From: Hordeum vulgare subsp. vulgare
Lineage: Eukaryota > Streptophyta > Magnoliopsida > Poales > Poaceae
Assembly: GCF_904849725.1 (NCBI RefSeq)
Contig: NC_058518.1
Location: forward strand, 394,245,581-394,309,580
Length of the DNA: 64,000 nt
Direction of reading: 5' to 3'
Under the pieces are notes generated by a model that had not been told where the DNA came from, did not search any database, and was given only the letters and a program-made list of their open reading frames with translations. Positions within the stretch are counted from its first letter, which is position 1. Every line of letters starts with the position of its first letter. The translations under genes were made by a program, and so were the position numbers. Shown here in pieces: positions 33,875 to 44,563 of the stretch.

Positions 33875-35635
33875 TGTATGGTAACGTAGCATAAATTTAA
33901 AATTTTCCTACGCATATTCAGATCTTCCTATGGAGAGACCAGCAATGAGAGAGGGGTAAGAGCATCTTCATACCTTTGAAGATCGCTAAGCGGAAGCGTT
34001 GCTAGAACGCGGTTGATGGAGTCGTACTCGCAGCGATTCCGATCTATTGCCGAACTACGGCACCTCCGCGTTCAACACACATGCAGCCCGGTGACGTCTC
34101 CTGCATCTTGATCCAGCAAGGAGGAGGGAGAGGTTGGGGAAGAACTCCAGCAGCACGACGGCGTGGTGTCGATGGAGAGACGAGGTCTCCCGGCAGGGCT
34201 TCGCCAAGCACCGGCAGAGAGGAGAAGGAAGAAGGGCAGGGCAGCGCCGAGGGAGAGGGAGAAGTCTGTCTCCCAAGGGCCAAAACCCCTCTCTATTTAT
34301 AGAAGGAGGGGGAGGGGCTGCCCCACCCCTAGGGTTCCCTCCCTAGGGGCCGGCGGCCACCAGATGGGAAAGGGGGGCGGCGGCTAGGGTGGGGAGGGGG
34401 TGGCGCACCACCTGGTGGGCCTTAGGCCCACCTGGCTTATGGTTTGCCCCCCCCTTTTCTCTCCCCCATGCATTGGGCTGAGTGGGGAGGCGCACCAGCC
34501 CACCTAGGGGCTGGTTCCCTCCCCCACTTGGCCCATCTTACCACCCGGGGTCGTTGCCCCCCTTCGGTGGACCCCCGGGGCTACCTCCGGTGGTCCCGGT
34601 GGTCCCGGTACGCTATCGGTGATGCCCGAAACACTTCCGGTGTCCGAAACCATCCGTCCTATATATCAATCTTTACCTCTGGACCATTCCGGAGCTCCTC
34701 GTGACATCCGGGATCTCATCCGGGACTCCGAACAACTTTCGGTAACCTCGTATAACAATTCCCTATAACCCTAGCGTCATCGAACCTTAAGTGTGTAGAC
34801 CCTACGGGTTCGGGAGACAGGCAGACATGACCGAGACACCTCTCTGGCCAATAACCATCAGCGGAGTCTGGATACCCATGGTGGCTCCCACTTGCTCCAT
34901 GATGATCTCATCGGATGAACCACGATGTCAAGGATTCAATCAATCCCGTATACGATTCCCTTTGTCTGTCGGTATAGAACTTGCCCGAGATTCGATCGTC
35001 GGTATTCCTATACCTTGTTCAATCTCGTTACCGGTAAGTCTATTTACTCGTTTCGTAGCACGTCATCGTGTGACTAACTCCTTAGTCACATTGAGCTCAT
35101 GATGATGTTCTACCGAGTGGGCCCAGAGATACCTCTCCGTCACACGGAGTGACAAATCCCGATCTCGATTCGTACCAACCCAACAGACACTTTCAGAGAT
35201 ACCCGTAGTGCACCTTTATAGTCACCCAGTTATGTTGTGACGTTTGATACACCCAAAGCACTCCTATGGTATCCGGGAGTTGCACAATCTCACGGTCGAA
35301 GGAAAAGACACTTGACATTAGAAAAGCTTTAGCATACGAACAATACGATCTAGTGCTATGCTTAGGATTAGGTCTTGTCCATCACATCATTCTCCCAATG
35401 GTGTGATCCCGTTATCAATGACATCCAATGCCCATGATCAGGAAACCATGATCATCTATTGACTAACGAGCTAGCCAACTAGAGGCTTGCTAGGGACACA
35501 TTGTGATCTATTTATTCACACATGTATTACTGTTTCCTGTTAATATAATTATAGCATGAACAATAGACGATTATCATGAACAAGGAAATATGATAATAAC
35601 CATTTTATTATTGCCTCTAGGGCATATTTCCAACA
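33875..35635 (-). repeat. Copia G LTR (BARE/Angela type)
   Basis: Minus-strand LTR of about 1761 bp. The plus strand begins TGTATGGTAACGTAGCATAA (cf. TGTTGGGTAACGTAGC in J at 56188) and ends CATATTTCCAACA. It sits in the short leader of Gypsy B upstream of gag and is the 3' LTR of G. GC-rich open frames at 34044-34704 are LTR sequence. Confidence 0.88.
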
Positions 35636-36570
35636 GTCTCCCACTTGCACTAGAGTCAATAATCTAGTTACATTGTGATGTATCGAACACCCATAGCATT
35701 ATGGTGTTGATCATGTTTTGCTCGTGGAAGAGGTTTAGTCAACGGGTCTGCAATATTCAGATCCGTGTGTACTTTACAAATATCTATTACTCCACTCTGG
35801 ACATGGTCCTGGATGGAGTTGTAGTGACGTTTGATGTGCTTCGTCTTCCGGTGAAACCTGGGCTCCTTGGCTATGGCAATGGCCCCAGTGTTAGCACAGA
35901 AGAGTGTCATTGGACCCGACGCGCTTGGAACCACTCCAAGGTCGGTGATGAGCTCCTTCATCCAAATTCCTTCATGAGCCGCTTCTGAAGCAGCTATGTA
36001 CTCCGCTTCACATGTAGATGCTGCCATGACTTCTTGCTTGCTGCTGCACCAGCTCACTGCCCCACCATTCAACACATATACGTATCAGGTCTGTGACTTA
36101 GAGTCATCCGGATCTGTGTCGAAGCTAGCGTCGACATAACCCTTTACGACGAGCTCTTCGTCATCTCCATAAACGAGAAACACTTCCTTAGTCCTTTTCA
36201 GGTACTTAAGGATATTCTTGACCGCTGTCTAGTGCTCCATACCGGGATCACTTTGGTACCTCCCTACCAAACTTATGGCAAGGTTTATATCAGGTCCAGT
36301 ACACAGCATGGCATACATAAGAGAGCCCATGGCTAATGCATAGGGGACAGAACTCATCTTCTCTCTATCTGCTGCCGTGGTCGGCGACTGAGTCTTACTC
36401 AATCTCATACCTTGCAAAACTGGCAAGAACCCTTTCTTTGAGTTTTCCATATTGAACTTCTTCAATATCTTGTCAAGGTATGTACTTTGCGAAAGACCTA
36501 TGAGGCGTCTTGATCTATCTCTATAGATCTTGATGCCTAATATGTATGCAGCTTCTCCAAGGTCCTTCAT
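35636..36570 (-). pseudogene. Copia G RT/RNase H remnant
   Basis: A polypurine tract (minus AAGTGGGAGAC) adjoins the LTR. Upstream on the minus strand are Copia RNase H (36075-35668: SWCSSKQEVMAASTCEAEY, TKHIKRHYNSIQD, DPLTKPL) and the RT C-terminus (36570-36229: MKDLGEAAYILGIKIYRDRS, VPYALAMGSLMYAM). The two are separated by a frame change. The remainder (rest of RT, integrase, gag, 5' LTR) is deleted, and sequence switches at 36570/36571 directly into the Gypsy B 5' LTR. Non-functional. Confidence 0.85.
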
Positions 36571-37981
36571 TGATTCGACTCAAGGGGAAGCGAAAGAATA
36601 TTTTCAAGTATTAGCAGTTGAGTTGTCAATTCAACCACACCTGAAAGATTTAGTATCTACATCAAAGTATCAATAGCAAGGTAGTATGATAGCAGCAGTA
36701 GCAACAGTAACCAGTAGCAACAAAGTAACAGCAGTACCAACAGAGTAACAGTAGTAGCAGCGACAACAGTAGCAACAAAGTAACAGCAGTAGCAACAGAG
36801 TAATAGTAGCAGCAGTGATAGCAGTAGCAGCAAAGTAACATATCAAGGACGAGTAGTAAAAGACTCGTAGGCCTTGGATCGGTGATGGATGATTATGCCG
36901 GACGCTATTCATCATCTAACAGTTATAACATGGAGAGATAAGTAACTAGCTCCAGTTCGTCAATCTAATGTAGGCATGTATTCCGTATGTAGTCATACGT
37001 GCTTAGGGAAAATAACTTGCATGACATCTATTGTCCATCCCTCCCGTGGCAGCGGGGTCCTAATGGAAACTACGGGATACTAAGGTTCTCCTTTTAATAA
37101 AGAACCGGACCAACGCATTAACACTTGGTGAATGCATGAACTCCTCATACTATGGTCATCTCCGGGAGTGGTTCCTGCTATTGTCACTCCGGGGTTGCCG
37201 GGTCATAACACATAGTAGGTGACTACAATTTGCAAGATAGGATCAAGAACACACATATATTGGGACAACATAATATGTTCAGATCTGAAATCATGGCACT
37301 CGGGCCCTAGTGACAAGCATTAAGCATGGAAAGTAGTAGCAACATCAATCTAAGAACATAGTGGATACTAGGGATTAATCCCCGTCAAAACTAACTCGAT
37401 TACATGATAGATCTCATCCAACCCATCACCGTCCAGCAAGCCTACGATGAGATTACTCACGAACGGTGAAGAGCATCATGGAATTGGCGATGAAGGAAGG
37501 TTGGTGATGACGATGGCGACGATCTCCCCTCTCCGGAGCCTAGAACGGACTCCAGATCTTCCCTCGAGATGAAGAACAGGAGGTGGCGGCGCCTCCGTAT
37601 CGTAAAACGCGATGAACTCTTCTCCCTGATTTTTTTCTGGACGAGACGAACTAAATAGAGCTGAGATTGGAGGCGGTGGAGCTTTGTGGGCCCCACAAGC
37701 CTGCCAGGCGCGACCAAGGGGGGTCGTGCCTGGTGGGCTTGTGGGCTCACGGCTCCACTTCCTCCGCTGATTCTTGCGCTAGTATTTTTCATCAATTCCA
37801 GAAAAATTCTCCGTAAATTTTCAGGTTATTCCGAGAACTTTTATTTGTGCGCAAAAACAACACCATGGCAATTCTGCTGAAAACAGCGTTAGTCCGGGTT
37901 AGTTCCATTCAATTCATGCAAATTAGAGTCCAAAACAAGGGCAAAAGAGTTTGGAAAAGTAGATACGACGGAGACGTATCA
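36571..37981 (-). repeat. Gypsy B 5' LTR, truncated at its inner end
   Basis: 1411 bp, matching 3133-4545. About 64 bp of the LTR end, the primer-binding site and most of the leader are missing, lost with the Copia G 5' half. The outer terminus TGATACGTCTCCGTCGTATC (minus) is intact at 37981. The hairpin is at 37686-37750. Confidence 0.9.
37686..37750. other. Hairpin in Gypsy B 5' LTR
   Basis: Same stem as 4251-4314. In the inner arm GCGGCC/GGCCGC of the other LTR becomes GCGACC/GGTCGT here: one G-C pair is replaced by A-T and one G-C by a G-T wobble, so pairing is kept. Confidence 0.7.
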
Positions 37982-37986
37982 ATACC

Positions 37987-39966
37987 TTCGGATGTTGCGG
38001 CCTTGCCCGCTCCCGGTGACGGTCGCCCACGAACTTCTCTTGGGCCGCCTCCCGCCATTGAGAGTGCCCCCCGCGCCACGGGTCGAGTTCCTCCCCGGTT
38101 TGCTGCCTTAGGAGCCGCACCTCACCCGGCGCCCGCGACGCCTTCGACGTCCCCGACTCCGACTACGCCGCCTGTACCTCCGGCGGCCACACCGTCGGCC
38201 ACCTCGGCGGCCGCGTCACCGTCGGCCTCCACGGAGGCGACGCCGCCCCACCCGTCGTCTACCATGGGCTCCTCGTCCTCGACACCCGTCGTCGCCCCGG
38301 ACTCGCTGCCCCGCCCGATGACTCGCTCTCAGGATGGCACCTTCCGTCCGAGCATGCCATACACCAGCGACGAGTATCTTCTCGCCGCTTCCGCCGCCAC
38401 GTCGTCCCATGTCCCGTCGTCAGCTCGAGCCACCCTTCGGGATCCTCATTGGCTCGCTGCGATGCAGGACGATTTTGACGCCCTCCAGCAAAATCGCACC
38501 TGGCAGCTTGTACCTCGGCCGCCTCGTGCTAACATCATCACCGACAAGTGGGTCTTTCGGCACAAGACTCGTCCGGATGGCACTCTCGAGCGCTATAAAG
38601 CTCGTTGGGTGGTTCGAGGTTTTCGGCAGCGTGCGGGCGTGGACTTCACCGACACCTTTGCCCCGGTTGTGAAACCGAGCACGATTCGCACCGTGCTTCA
38701 GCTTGCCGTCTCCCGAGCCTGGCCTGTGCATCAGTTGGACGTTTCTAACGCCTTCTAGCACGGTCATCTCGCTGAGAAGGTGTTCTGTGAGCAGCCCACT
38801 GGCTTCGTCGATGCCACGCATCCAGACCATGTGTGCCTGCTATCCAGTTCCCTCTACGGGTTGAAGCAGGCGCCTCGGGCCTGGTACCAGCGCATCGCTG
38901 CATTCCGGCAGACGCTCGGATTTACATCGACTCGCTCCGATGCGTCCCCCTTCGTGTATCATCACGGAGTTGACACAACCTACTTGCTCCTGTACGTCGA
39001 CGACATCATCCTGACGGCATCCACTGTCGTGCTCCTCCAGCGGCTCACTGCTCGGCTTCACGCTGAGTTTGCCCTGAAGGACTTGGGGCCCGTGCACTAC
39101 TTCCTTGGCATTGAGGTGGTTCGACGGTCCGATGGGTTTTCCCTGCACCAGCAGCGTTATGCCCATGAGCTTCTCGATCGAGCAAGCATGCTTAACTGCA
39201 AGACTCCTCCCACGCCCGTCGACACCAAGGCCAAGGTTTCCGCTATGGAGGGTTCTCTCACATCCGATGCGGCCTTCTATCGCTCCATTGTGGGTGCCTT
39301 TCAGTACCTGACCCTGACGCGCCCTGATTTGAAGATGATGTTCAGCAGGTTTGTCTTCACATGCATGCTCCGTGTGATTCTCACTAGACACTGGTGCAGT
39401 GTATCCTTCGTTACATACGCGGCACCCAGTCCATGGGATTGACGCTGACAGGCTCCGCCTCCACCGACCTCGTCGCCTACTCTGATGCGGACTGGGCTGG
39501 ATGCCCGGACACACGGCGCTCCACTTCGGGGTACTGTGTCTACCTTGGGCCGTCTCTGATCTCTTGGTCTTCAAAGCGACAGCCCACCGTCTCCCGCTCG
39601 AGTGCCAAGGCAGAGTATCGGGCAGTGGCTAACGCCGTTGCTGAATGCTCTTGGCTTCGTCAGCTGCTTCAGGAGTTGCTTTGTGATGTTCACAAGGCGA
39701 CGCTGGTCTACTGCGACACCGTCTCTGCTGTGTACCTCTCCGCTAACCCGGTTCACCATCGTCGAACAAACCATATTGAGCTCGACATACACTTTGTTCG
39801 CGAGGAGGTGGCTCTTGGGCGCATCCGGGTTCTTCACGTTTCGACAGCGCAACAGTTCGCCGATGTCATGACAAAAGGACTGCCTACTTCTGTCTTTGAG
39901 GAGTTTAGGTCCAGTCTTTGCGTCTCCGGCGACGCTTCGACTGCGCGCGGGGAGGGAGGGGGTTGA
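37987..39966 (+). pseudogene. Copia element A pol, part 2 (RT, RNase H)
   Basis: Continuation of 1564-3068 in the same frame after removing Gypsy B. A Pro/Ala/Ser-rich linker (38000-38340) is followed by RT: WLAAMQDDFDALQQNRTW, KARWVVRGFRQRAGVDFTDT, QLDVSNAF then an in-frame TAG at 38758-38760, SLYGLKQAPRAWYQR, and the YVDD box in LLLYVDDIILTAS (about 38990-39020). A frameshift near 39330-39390 leads into RNase H (VAYSDADWAGCPDTRRSTSG, WSSKRQPTVSRSSAKAEYRA, DVMTKGLP). RT and RNase H residues are mostly conserved, but the stop, frameshift and integrase changes make it dead. Confidence 0.88.
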
Positions 39967-39967
39967 A

Positions 39968-40116
39968 TGTATGATTTGTGCATGTATATTGTATGACCCG
40001 GCCCACCTCCTAGTCTTTGTATAGTTGAGGTTGAGGCCCACTTTGTACTCCAAATATACGTGTGCTATGCACCGATCAATATATCATGAAACCTTGCCAA
40101 ACAATCGTTTCCAACA
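39968..40116 (+). repeat. Copia A 3' LTR, short
   Basis: Preceded by a strong polypurine tract (GGGGAGGGAGGGGG, 39949-39962). The segment from TGTATGATTTG to TTTCCAACA is 149 bp with TG...CA ends. The 5' partner is lost, so the end point cannot be confirmed by comparison or by a target duplication. Confidence 0.5.
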
Positions 40117-40378
40117 CTAATAAATATAAATAGGAAAGAGAAATGTATGTCTTTTTTTGCATTCATATACGTCGCTTATTTGACTCACGAGAATTGCTTC
40201 ATCAGGAGATTAATACGTCGTTATATGGCTGTGACTTACAGATCACACAGACCAATAAGATAGGGCTGGCGGCAATGCATATGGACACAGAACGAGCGTA
40301 GAAAATGGGGTGGCCATCTCACGCGAACACAACCAGCACACGAGGACAAATTCAAAGGAAGTTGTACGTCTACTAGGC
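40117..40378. other. Unassigned spacer
   Basis: 262 bp between Copia A and the Harbinger element. No frame, repeat or RNA is recognised; it may be ancestral low-copy sequence. Confidence 0.4.
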
Positions 40379-40381
40379 TTA

Positions 40382-42445
40382 GAGCATGTCCAGCCGCGCC
40401 CCCAACGCTATTTTTTTCGCCGGCGTCAGAAAATACCCTAGTCGCGTTCGAGAACATCGATTTGTGTTGGTTCGGCCCATTTTTAGTCCGATGATCCCGG
40501 GCCGAACCCAAAGCACTCGAGGAGGGGGGTGTTGGGGGCTCCGGTGAAAGGGAAAACGTCGCGTGGGCCATCACTCTCAAGCGAAAATCGTTTTTTGCAC
40601 CTCCAGATTAGCACCCTCCGGCGCTACATCATTCGCCGTCGTGCTGATCCCGACGCTGTCCACCTGCCTACCGCCGCTAGAAAGGCCATCTCCCCATCGA
40701 GAAAGAGAGGGTTTGTCGCGGCATCGCTCCCCTGCTTCTGGGCATGCTTTTCCGACGCTCCGACCATGCAAGCGGGGATACGGACGGCTGCGCGCCTACC
40801 ACGCCCGCCAGCTGTTTGGCGATTTGTCTCGGCGATGGACTCCGATGAGGAGGAGGCATTCACGACGCTGTTGGAGGAGGAAGACGATGTCGGCGCCCAG
40901 GACGAAGAGCACCTCATGGTCATCGCCGCTCTAGCCGACCTGTTCGCGAGCAACGCAAAGCCGCGCGCAAGGTGGCATGACACCGGGCCGGCTGAAGCCA
41001 AAGCAGAGGCATCGACTGAAAGGCTATTGCTTGCTCTACGCCGACTACTTGGCTGACGCTCCACTGCACGACAAGAAAGTATTTCGACACCGTTATCGGA
41101 TGAGCCGGAAGCTCTTCCTCGGGATTATGAATTTCATCAGGGATTTCGACAACTACTTCAAGTGTAAGAAGGATGGCACTGGCACACTTGAATTCACCTC
41201 ACTCCATAAGTGCACGAAAGCTATGAGGATGCTTACATACGGAGCTCCCGGTGATATACTAGAAGACTATGGATGCATGGTCGAGTCCACCATCATTGAG
41301 TGTTTGTATAAGTTCTGCAGGGTAGTGGTAGCAGTGTTTGGACCTCAATACTTGTGATCACCCAATGCTGAAGACATTGCTCGGATCTTAACACAGAATG
41401 CAGCAAGAGGATTTAGTAGGATGCTTGGAAGTATCGTCTGCATGCAATGGAAATGGAAAAAGTGTCCATTTGCTTGGTAGGGGATTTACAAAGGCGCCAT
41501 AGGCGGTTGAGTGTGGTACTTGAGGCAGTGGCCACACATGACCTCTGGATTTGACACTCCTTCTTTGGTATGCCAGGAACTCATAATGACATCAACATAC
41601 TGCAGTGCTCGAATGTCTTTGTCAAGCTTGTTGGAGGTCATGCTCCTTCGGTGAACTTCGAGGTCAATGGGCGCCACTATAACAAGGGATACTACCTAGC
41701 ACATGTCAGCTATCCGAGATGGTTCACATTCATGAAGACTATCTAAAAACCTGTGCGAGGAGGCAAGAACTTCTACATTGCCAAGTGTCAAGAGGCTTGC
41801 AGGAAGGATGTCGAGCGGGCATTTGGTGTGCTCCAATCTCGATTTGCTGTTGTCCGGTACCCCGCTTAGAACTGACCGAAAGATCAAATGTGAGAAGTCA
41901 TGACTTGCTGGGTCATCTTGCACAACATGATTATTGAGAGCGAGCTGGAAGAGCTAGTGTTTGACAATGGACCATATTACATGCAGGTTCCTCTTGCCCA
42001 AGTTGAACACGAGCTATCGGCAACCTGAACTGTCTTCCTCAACATGCCTCAGGAGATTCGAGACCCACATGTACATCAAGAACTGCAGCATGATTTGGTG
42101 GAGCACCTATGCTGGCTCAAGGGCAACGCCTAACTCGATGTGTGATGAATTATGAGTTTTTATTTGATGAACCCTTTTGATTTGTATTGAGTTATGTGAT
42201 CAACTATGTGTTAAAAATAGGCATATTTAGAATTTGTGCCCAAAGACGCTGAATATGGGCCAAAATTGGTCGAATTTTGCTTCGAAAATGGGTCAATTTG
42301 CGTCCAAAGTGGACTGGAATCGGCGGCTAGAGGCGACCATAGGGGCCGGCTTGGAACCCGAGCCCCTGACGTCGATTTTCTCGCCGTTGCGTCCCCAGAC
42401 GGCGCTATTTCAGGCCCATGGAATGCCGAACGGCTGGAGATGCTC
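40382..42445 (+). mobile_element. PIF/Harbinger transposon with TIRs and TTA duplication
   Basis: 2064 bp. The left end GAGCATGTCCAGCCG and right end CGGCTGGAGATGCTC are inverted repeats with one mismatch in 15, flanked by TTA at 40379-40381 and 42446-42448, the hallmark target site of PIF/Harbinger. It contains a decayed transposase frame. Confidence 0.92.
40836..42142 (+). pseudogene. Harbinger transposase, inactivated
   Basis: Starts at ATG 40836 (MDSDEEEAFTTLLEEED), shifts frame near 40975, and continues at 40977-41357 (HRLKGYCLLYADYLADAPLH, FRHRYRMSRKLFLGIMNFI, LTYGAPGDILEDYG). It then runs on in broken frames to about 42142. DDE-region traces: the first Asp is kept in [15 protein letters not shown] (about 41535), while the second region reads [12 protein letters not shown] where the usual motif is YLADGIYP, so the catalytic Asp is His. 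The segment DVERAFGVLQSRFAV follows. Frameshifts, stops and the lost Asp mean it cannot act. Confidence 0.82.
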
Positions 42446-42448
42446 TTA

Positions 42449-42553
42449 TGCCGAACAAGAAAGTACGTGGATATTTTTCTATCCACCCATGTGGATGTGT
42501 GGATTTTTTTTATTCACGTACGTACCTTTTTTCTACTCCCTACATTTAAATAT
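42449..42553. other. Unassigned spacer
   Basis: About 105 bp with no recognisable feature between the Harbinger and MULE-like elements. Confidence 0.4.
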
Positions 42554-44357
42554 GGGGCTGCTACACGTTCACCGACGGATGTTTAGTAAACATCCGCCAC
42601 CTCGACGGTCGTCCAATCTACACGCACAACCATTTGATCCGCGCGCGAGGCTTTGGCCGACACCTAGTGATTCGTGAAACGACGATCGAGTTGCAGAAAC
42701 AATCGCTTTGTTGCAGAAAATAAACTTTGAACCCATTAATTCCTGAAACAAAGGTCGAGTTTCAGAAACAATCCCTTTGTTGCAGAGTTTTTTTTCCTTC
42801 GCCTTTCTGCAACAGCGACCGTGTTGCATAAATAATTTCTAAAACGACGAACGGATTGCAAAAACAATTTCTCCAACTCCTGAAACAACGGAAGCGTTTG
42901 CAGTAACAATGACCGCGTTACAGAACTAAAGAGGGATAGATGGCTACGAGGTTAGAGGAGAGGGAGACGGAGGAGAGGGAGTAGAGGGGAAGGAGCTTAG
43001 TGGGGCTATGCCAACCTCATATGTTCTCAGCTCCGGGGAAGTCGCGGGGCGCCCAGCTCCTGTCTGCCGTAGAACGGCGTGGCATTGAGCTTCATAGATG
43101 GCTGGCGGCCATGGTGGAACTAGTTGACGGCCGCAAGCTGTAGTTACTCCGCCACATTCGAACTAGTTTGTGGCATAGCCTCTCACTTGTAGCTGCAGCA
43201 ATGGCTCGTGGGATGGAAAAAGATGAAGACGAAGATTAGTGATTATGAGACTTTTGGAGATAAGGATAAAGATGTGAGATGGGACAGCTACATGGGGCAC
43301 GTGTCGGTTGCACGAGGCGGCCGATGCAGATGCCGTATTCGCTCATGATGAAAAGCTTTTCCCTTTAAATATACTTCTTAATTAAGTTACATACTATATA
43401 GAAGGGGAAAGTCTTACCTTCCACCGGTGGATCTGTGCGATCCATCCGCCGCCTCCTCGTCCGTTGATTTTTTTCCATCCCGCGCCCAACGTTTTCCTGA
43501 AACTGGGCAGTTGTTTCAGAAACTGCCCAGTCCGTTGTCAGCCTACCGCGGCTCCGCACGCACGCCGTCACCGGCCTACCGCCGCCCCTGCTTCGCCGCC
43601 CTCCACCGCCGGCCCGCCCCTCACCAGATCCCCACCTCGCCGGATCGCCGGATCCCCACCTCGCGCGGCGAACGAGGAGGTGTGGGGCGTGGACGCCGGC
43701 GAGCTCCCGTCGCAACAACCATGGCCAGCCCCGGCTCCCTCGGCCTTGGAGCAAGGTGGTGGAGGAGAAGGCCGTGGAGGTGGTGGACGGGAAGGCTGAC
43801 GAGGCGGCAGCGGAGGACGAGGAGGAGAAGAAGATGGAGAAGGCGGAGGCGGAGGCCGGGGCGGTCATCGAGGGCACCACCGCGTCCTTCAAGGAGGAGA
43901 GCAACCTTGTCGCCGACCTCGCCGACCCCGAGCAGAAGGCGCTCGCCCAGATCAAGGAGCTCGTCGCCGCCGCGCTCGCCGGCGGGGAGTTCGACCTGCC
44001 CCCGCCGCCGCGTTCTGCAACTCGACCTTTGTTGCAAAAAGTTTCATGCAACACGACATTTGTTGTAAAAAATTCTTTCGTAAAAATACCTATGTTACAG
44101 AAAGACGAAGAAAACAAAATCTGCAACAAGCAAATTGTTTGTGAAACTCGACCGTTGTTTCAGGAATTAACGGATCCAAAGTTTATTTTTTGCAACAAAG
44201 CGAAAGTTTCTGCAACTCGAGCATCGTTTCAGGAATTGCGTCCAGAGCGGATCAGACGCAGCGAATCGGACGGCTACACGCGCGAGATCGAACGGCTGTC
44301 GAGGTGGTGGATATTTAATCATAATAAATATCCACCGGTAGATGCGTAGCAGTCCCC
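42554..44357. mobile_element. Mutator-like element with long inverted ends
   Basis: The left part (42554 to about 42850) is inverted relative to the right part (about 44014-44357). Both open GGGG(A)CTGCTAC from outside and share CCGCCACCTCGACGG/CCACCACCTCGACAG, AATTCCTGAAACAA and GGTCGAGTTTC blocks plus repeated GTTGCAGAAAC motifs. A third, partial copy of the terminal motif lies at 43404 (GGGGAAAGTCTTACC...CCACCGGTGGATC), so this may be two nested or fused elements. No transposase is present, and I could not find a clear 9-bp target duplication. The interior carries a host-gene-like segment (43745-44013). This fits a non-autonomous Pack-MULE; the superfamily call rests on structure alone. 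Confidence 0.6.
43745..44013 (+). pseudogene. Captured patellin (Sec14-like) N-terminal fragment
   Basis: An open frame of 197 codons starting at 43756 encodes an acidic Glu/Ala/Lys-rich stretch, then TASFKEESNLVADLADPEQK, ALAQIKELVAAALAGG and EFDLPPPPR. This order matches, to my recognition, the N-terminal region of plant patellins, which are phosphoinositide-binding CRAL-TRIO/GOLD proteins of membrane trafficking. The CRAL-TRIO and GOLD domains are absent: after the Pro run the frame passes into the element's inverted repeat and ends at 44349. GC content is high like a grass exon, unlike the flanks. Likely a captured gene fragment; expression is not shown. Confidence 0.65.
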
Positions 44358-44384
44358 AGAAAAAAAAAATATAATCATATTTTG

Positions 44385-44474
44385 AATATAGATTCATTCA
44401 TTTTACTTTGTATTAGTTTATAGTAAAAATCTTTAAAAAAAGATGTACTTCATTTTGGAAGAGAGGAAGTAGTA
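44385..44474. mobile_element. Half of a Stowaway-type MITE
   Basis: TAGATTCATTCATTTTACTT...TTTATAG...AAATCTTTAAAAAAAGA...GGAAGAGAGGAAGTAGTA resembles the 3' half of Triticeae Stowaway elements (typical end GGAACGGAGGGAGTA). The other half is absent; the MULE-like terminus lies just upstream. It sits about 90 bp before the P450 start codon. Confidence 0.5.
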
Positions 44475-44563
44475 CATATGTACTTCGCTCTTGGCGCAGC
44501 ACGCAAGTAGCGACCGGATTCCCAAACCGCAAGTTTCAGGATCAGGTAGCAACCACTCCAACC

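Larger units (their letters stand above)
3069..37981 (-). mobile_element. Gypsy element B, gag-PR only, with nested insertions
   Basis: Minus-strand LTR retrotransposon inserted in the pol of Copia A. The flanking 5-mers are GTACC (3064-3068) and ATACC (37982-37986), a decayed target duplication, and deleting B restores the A reading frame. Order on the minus strand: 5' LTR (37981-36571, its inner end lost), gag-protease (33842-31185), a non-coding block, a 354-codon ORF (30383-30272 plus 8953-8001), polypurine tract (4560-4546) and 3' LTR (4545-3069). No reverse transcriptase, RNase H or integrase is found, so it depended on enzymes from another element. Insertions inside it are C (6052-7545), D (8959-30271) and G (33875-36570). 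Confidence 0.85.

Noticed and set aside
43427..44129. Arg-rich 213-codon and antisense 254-codon frames
   Set aside because: Shadows of the GC-rich patellin-like segment with low-complexity composition.
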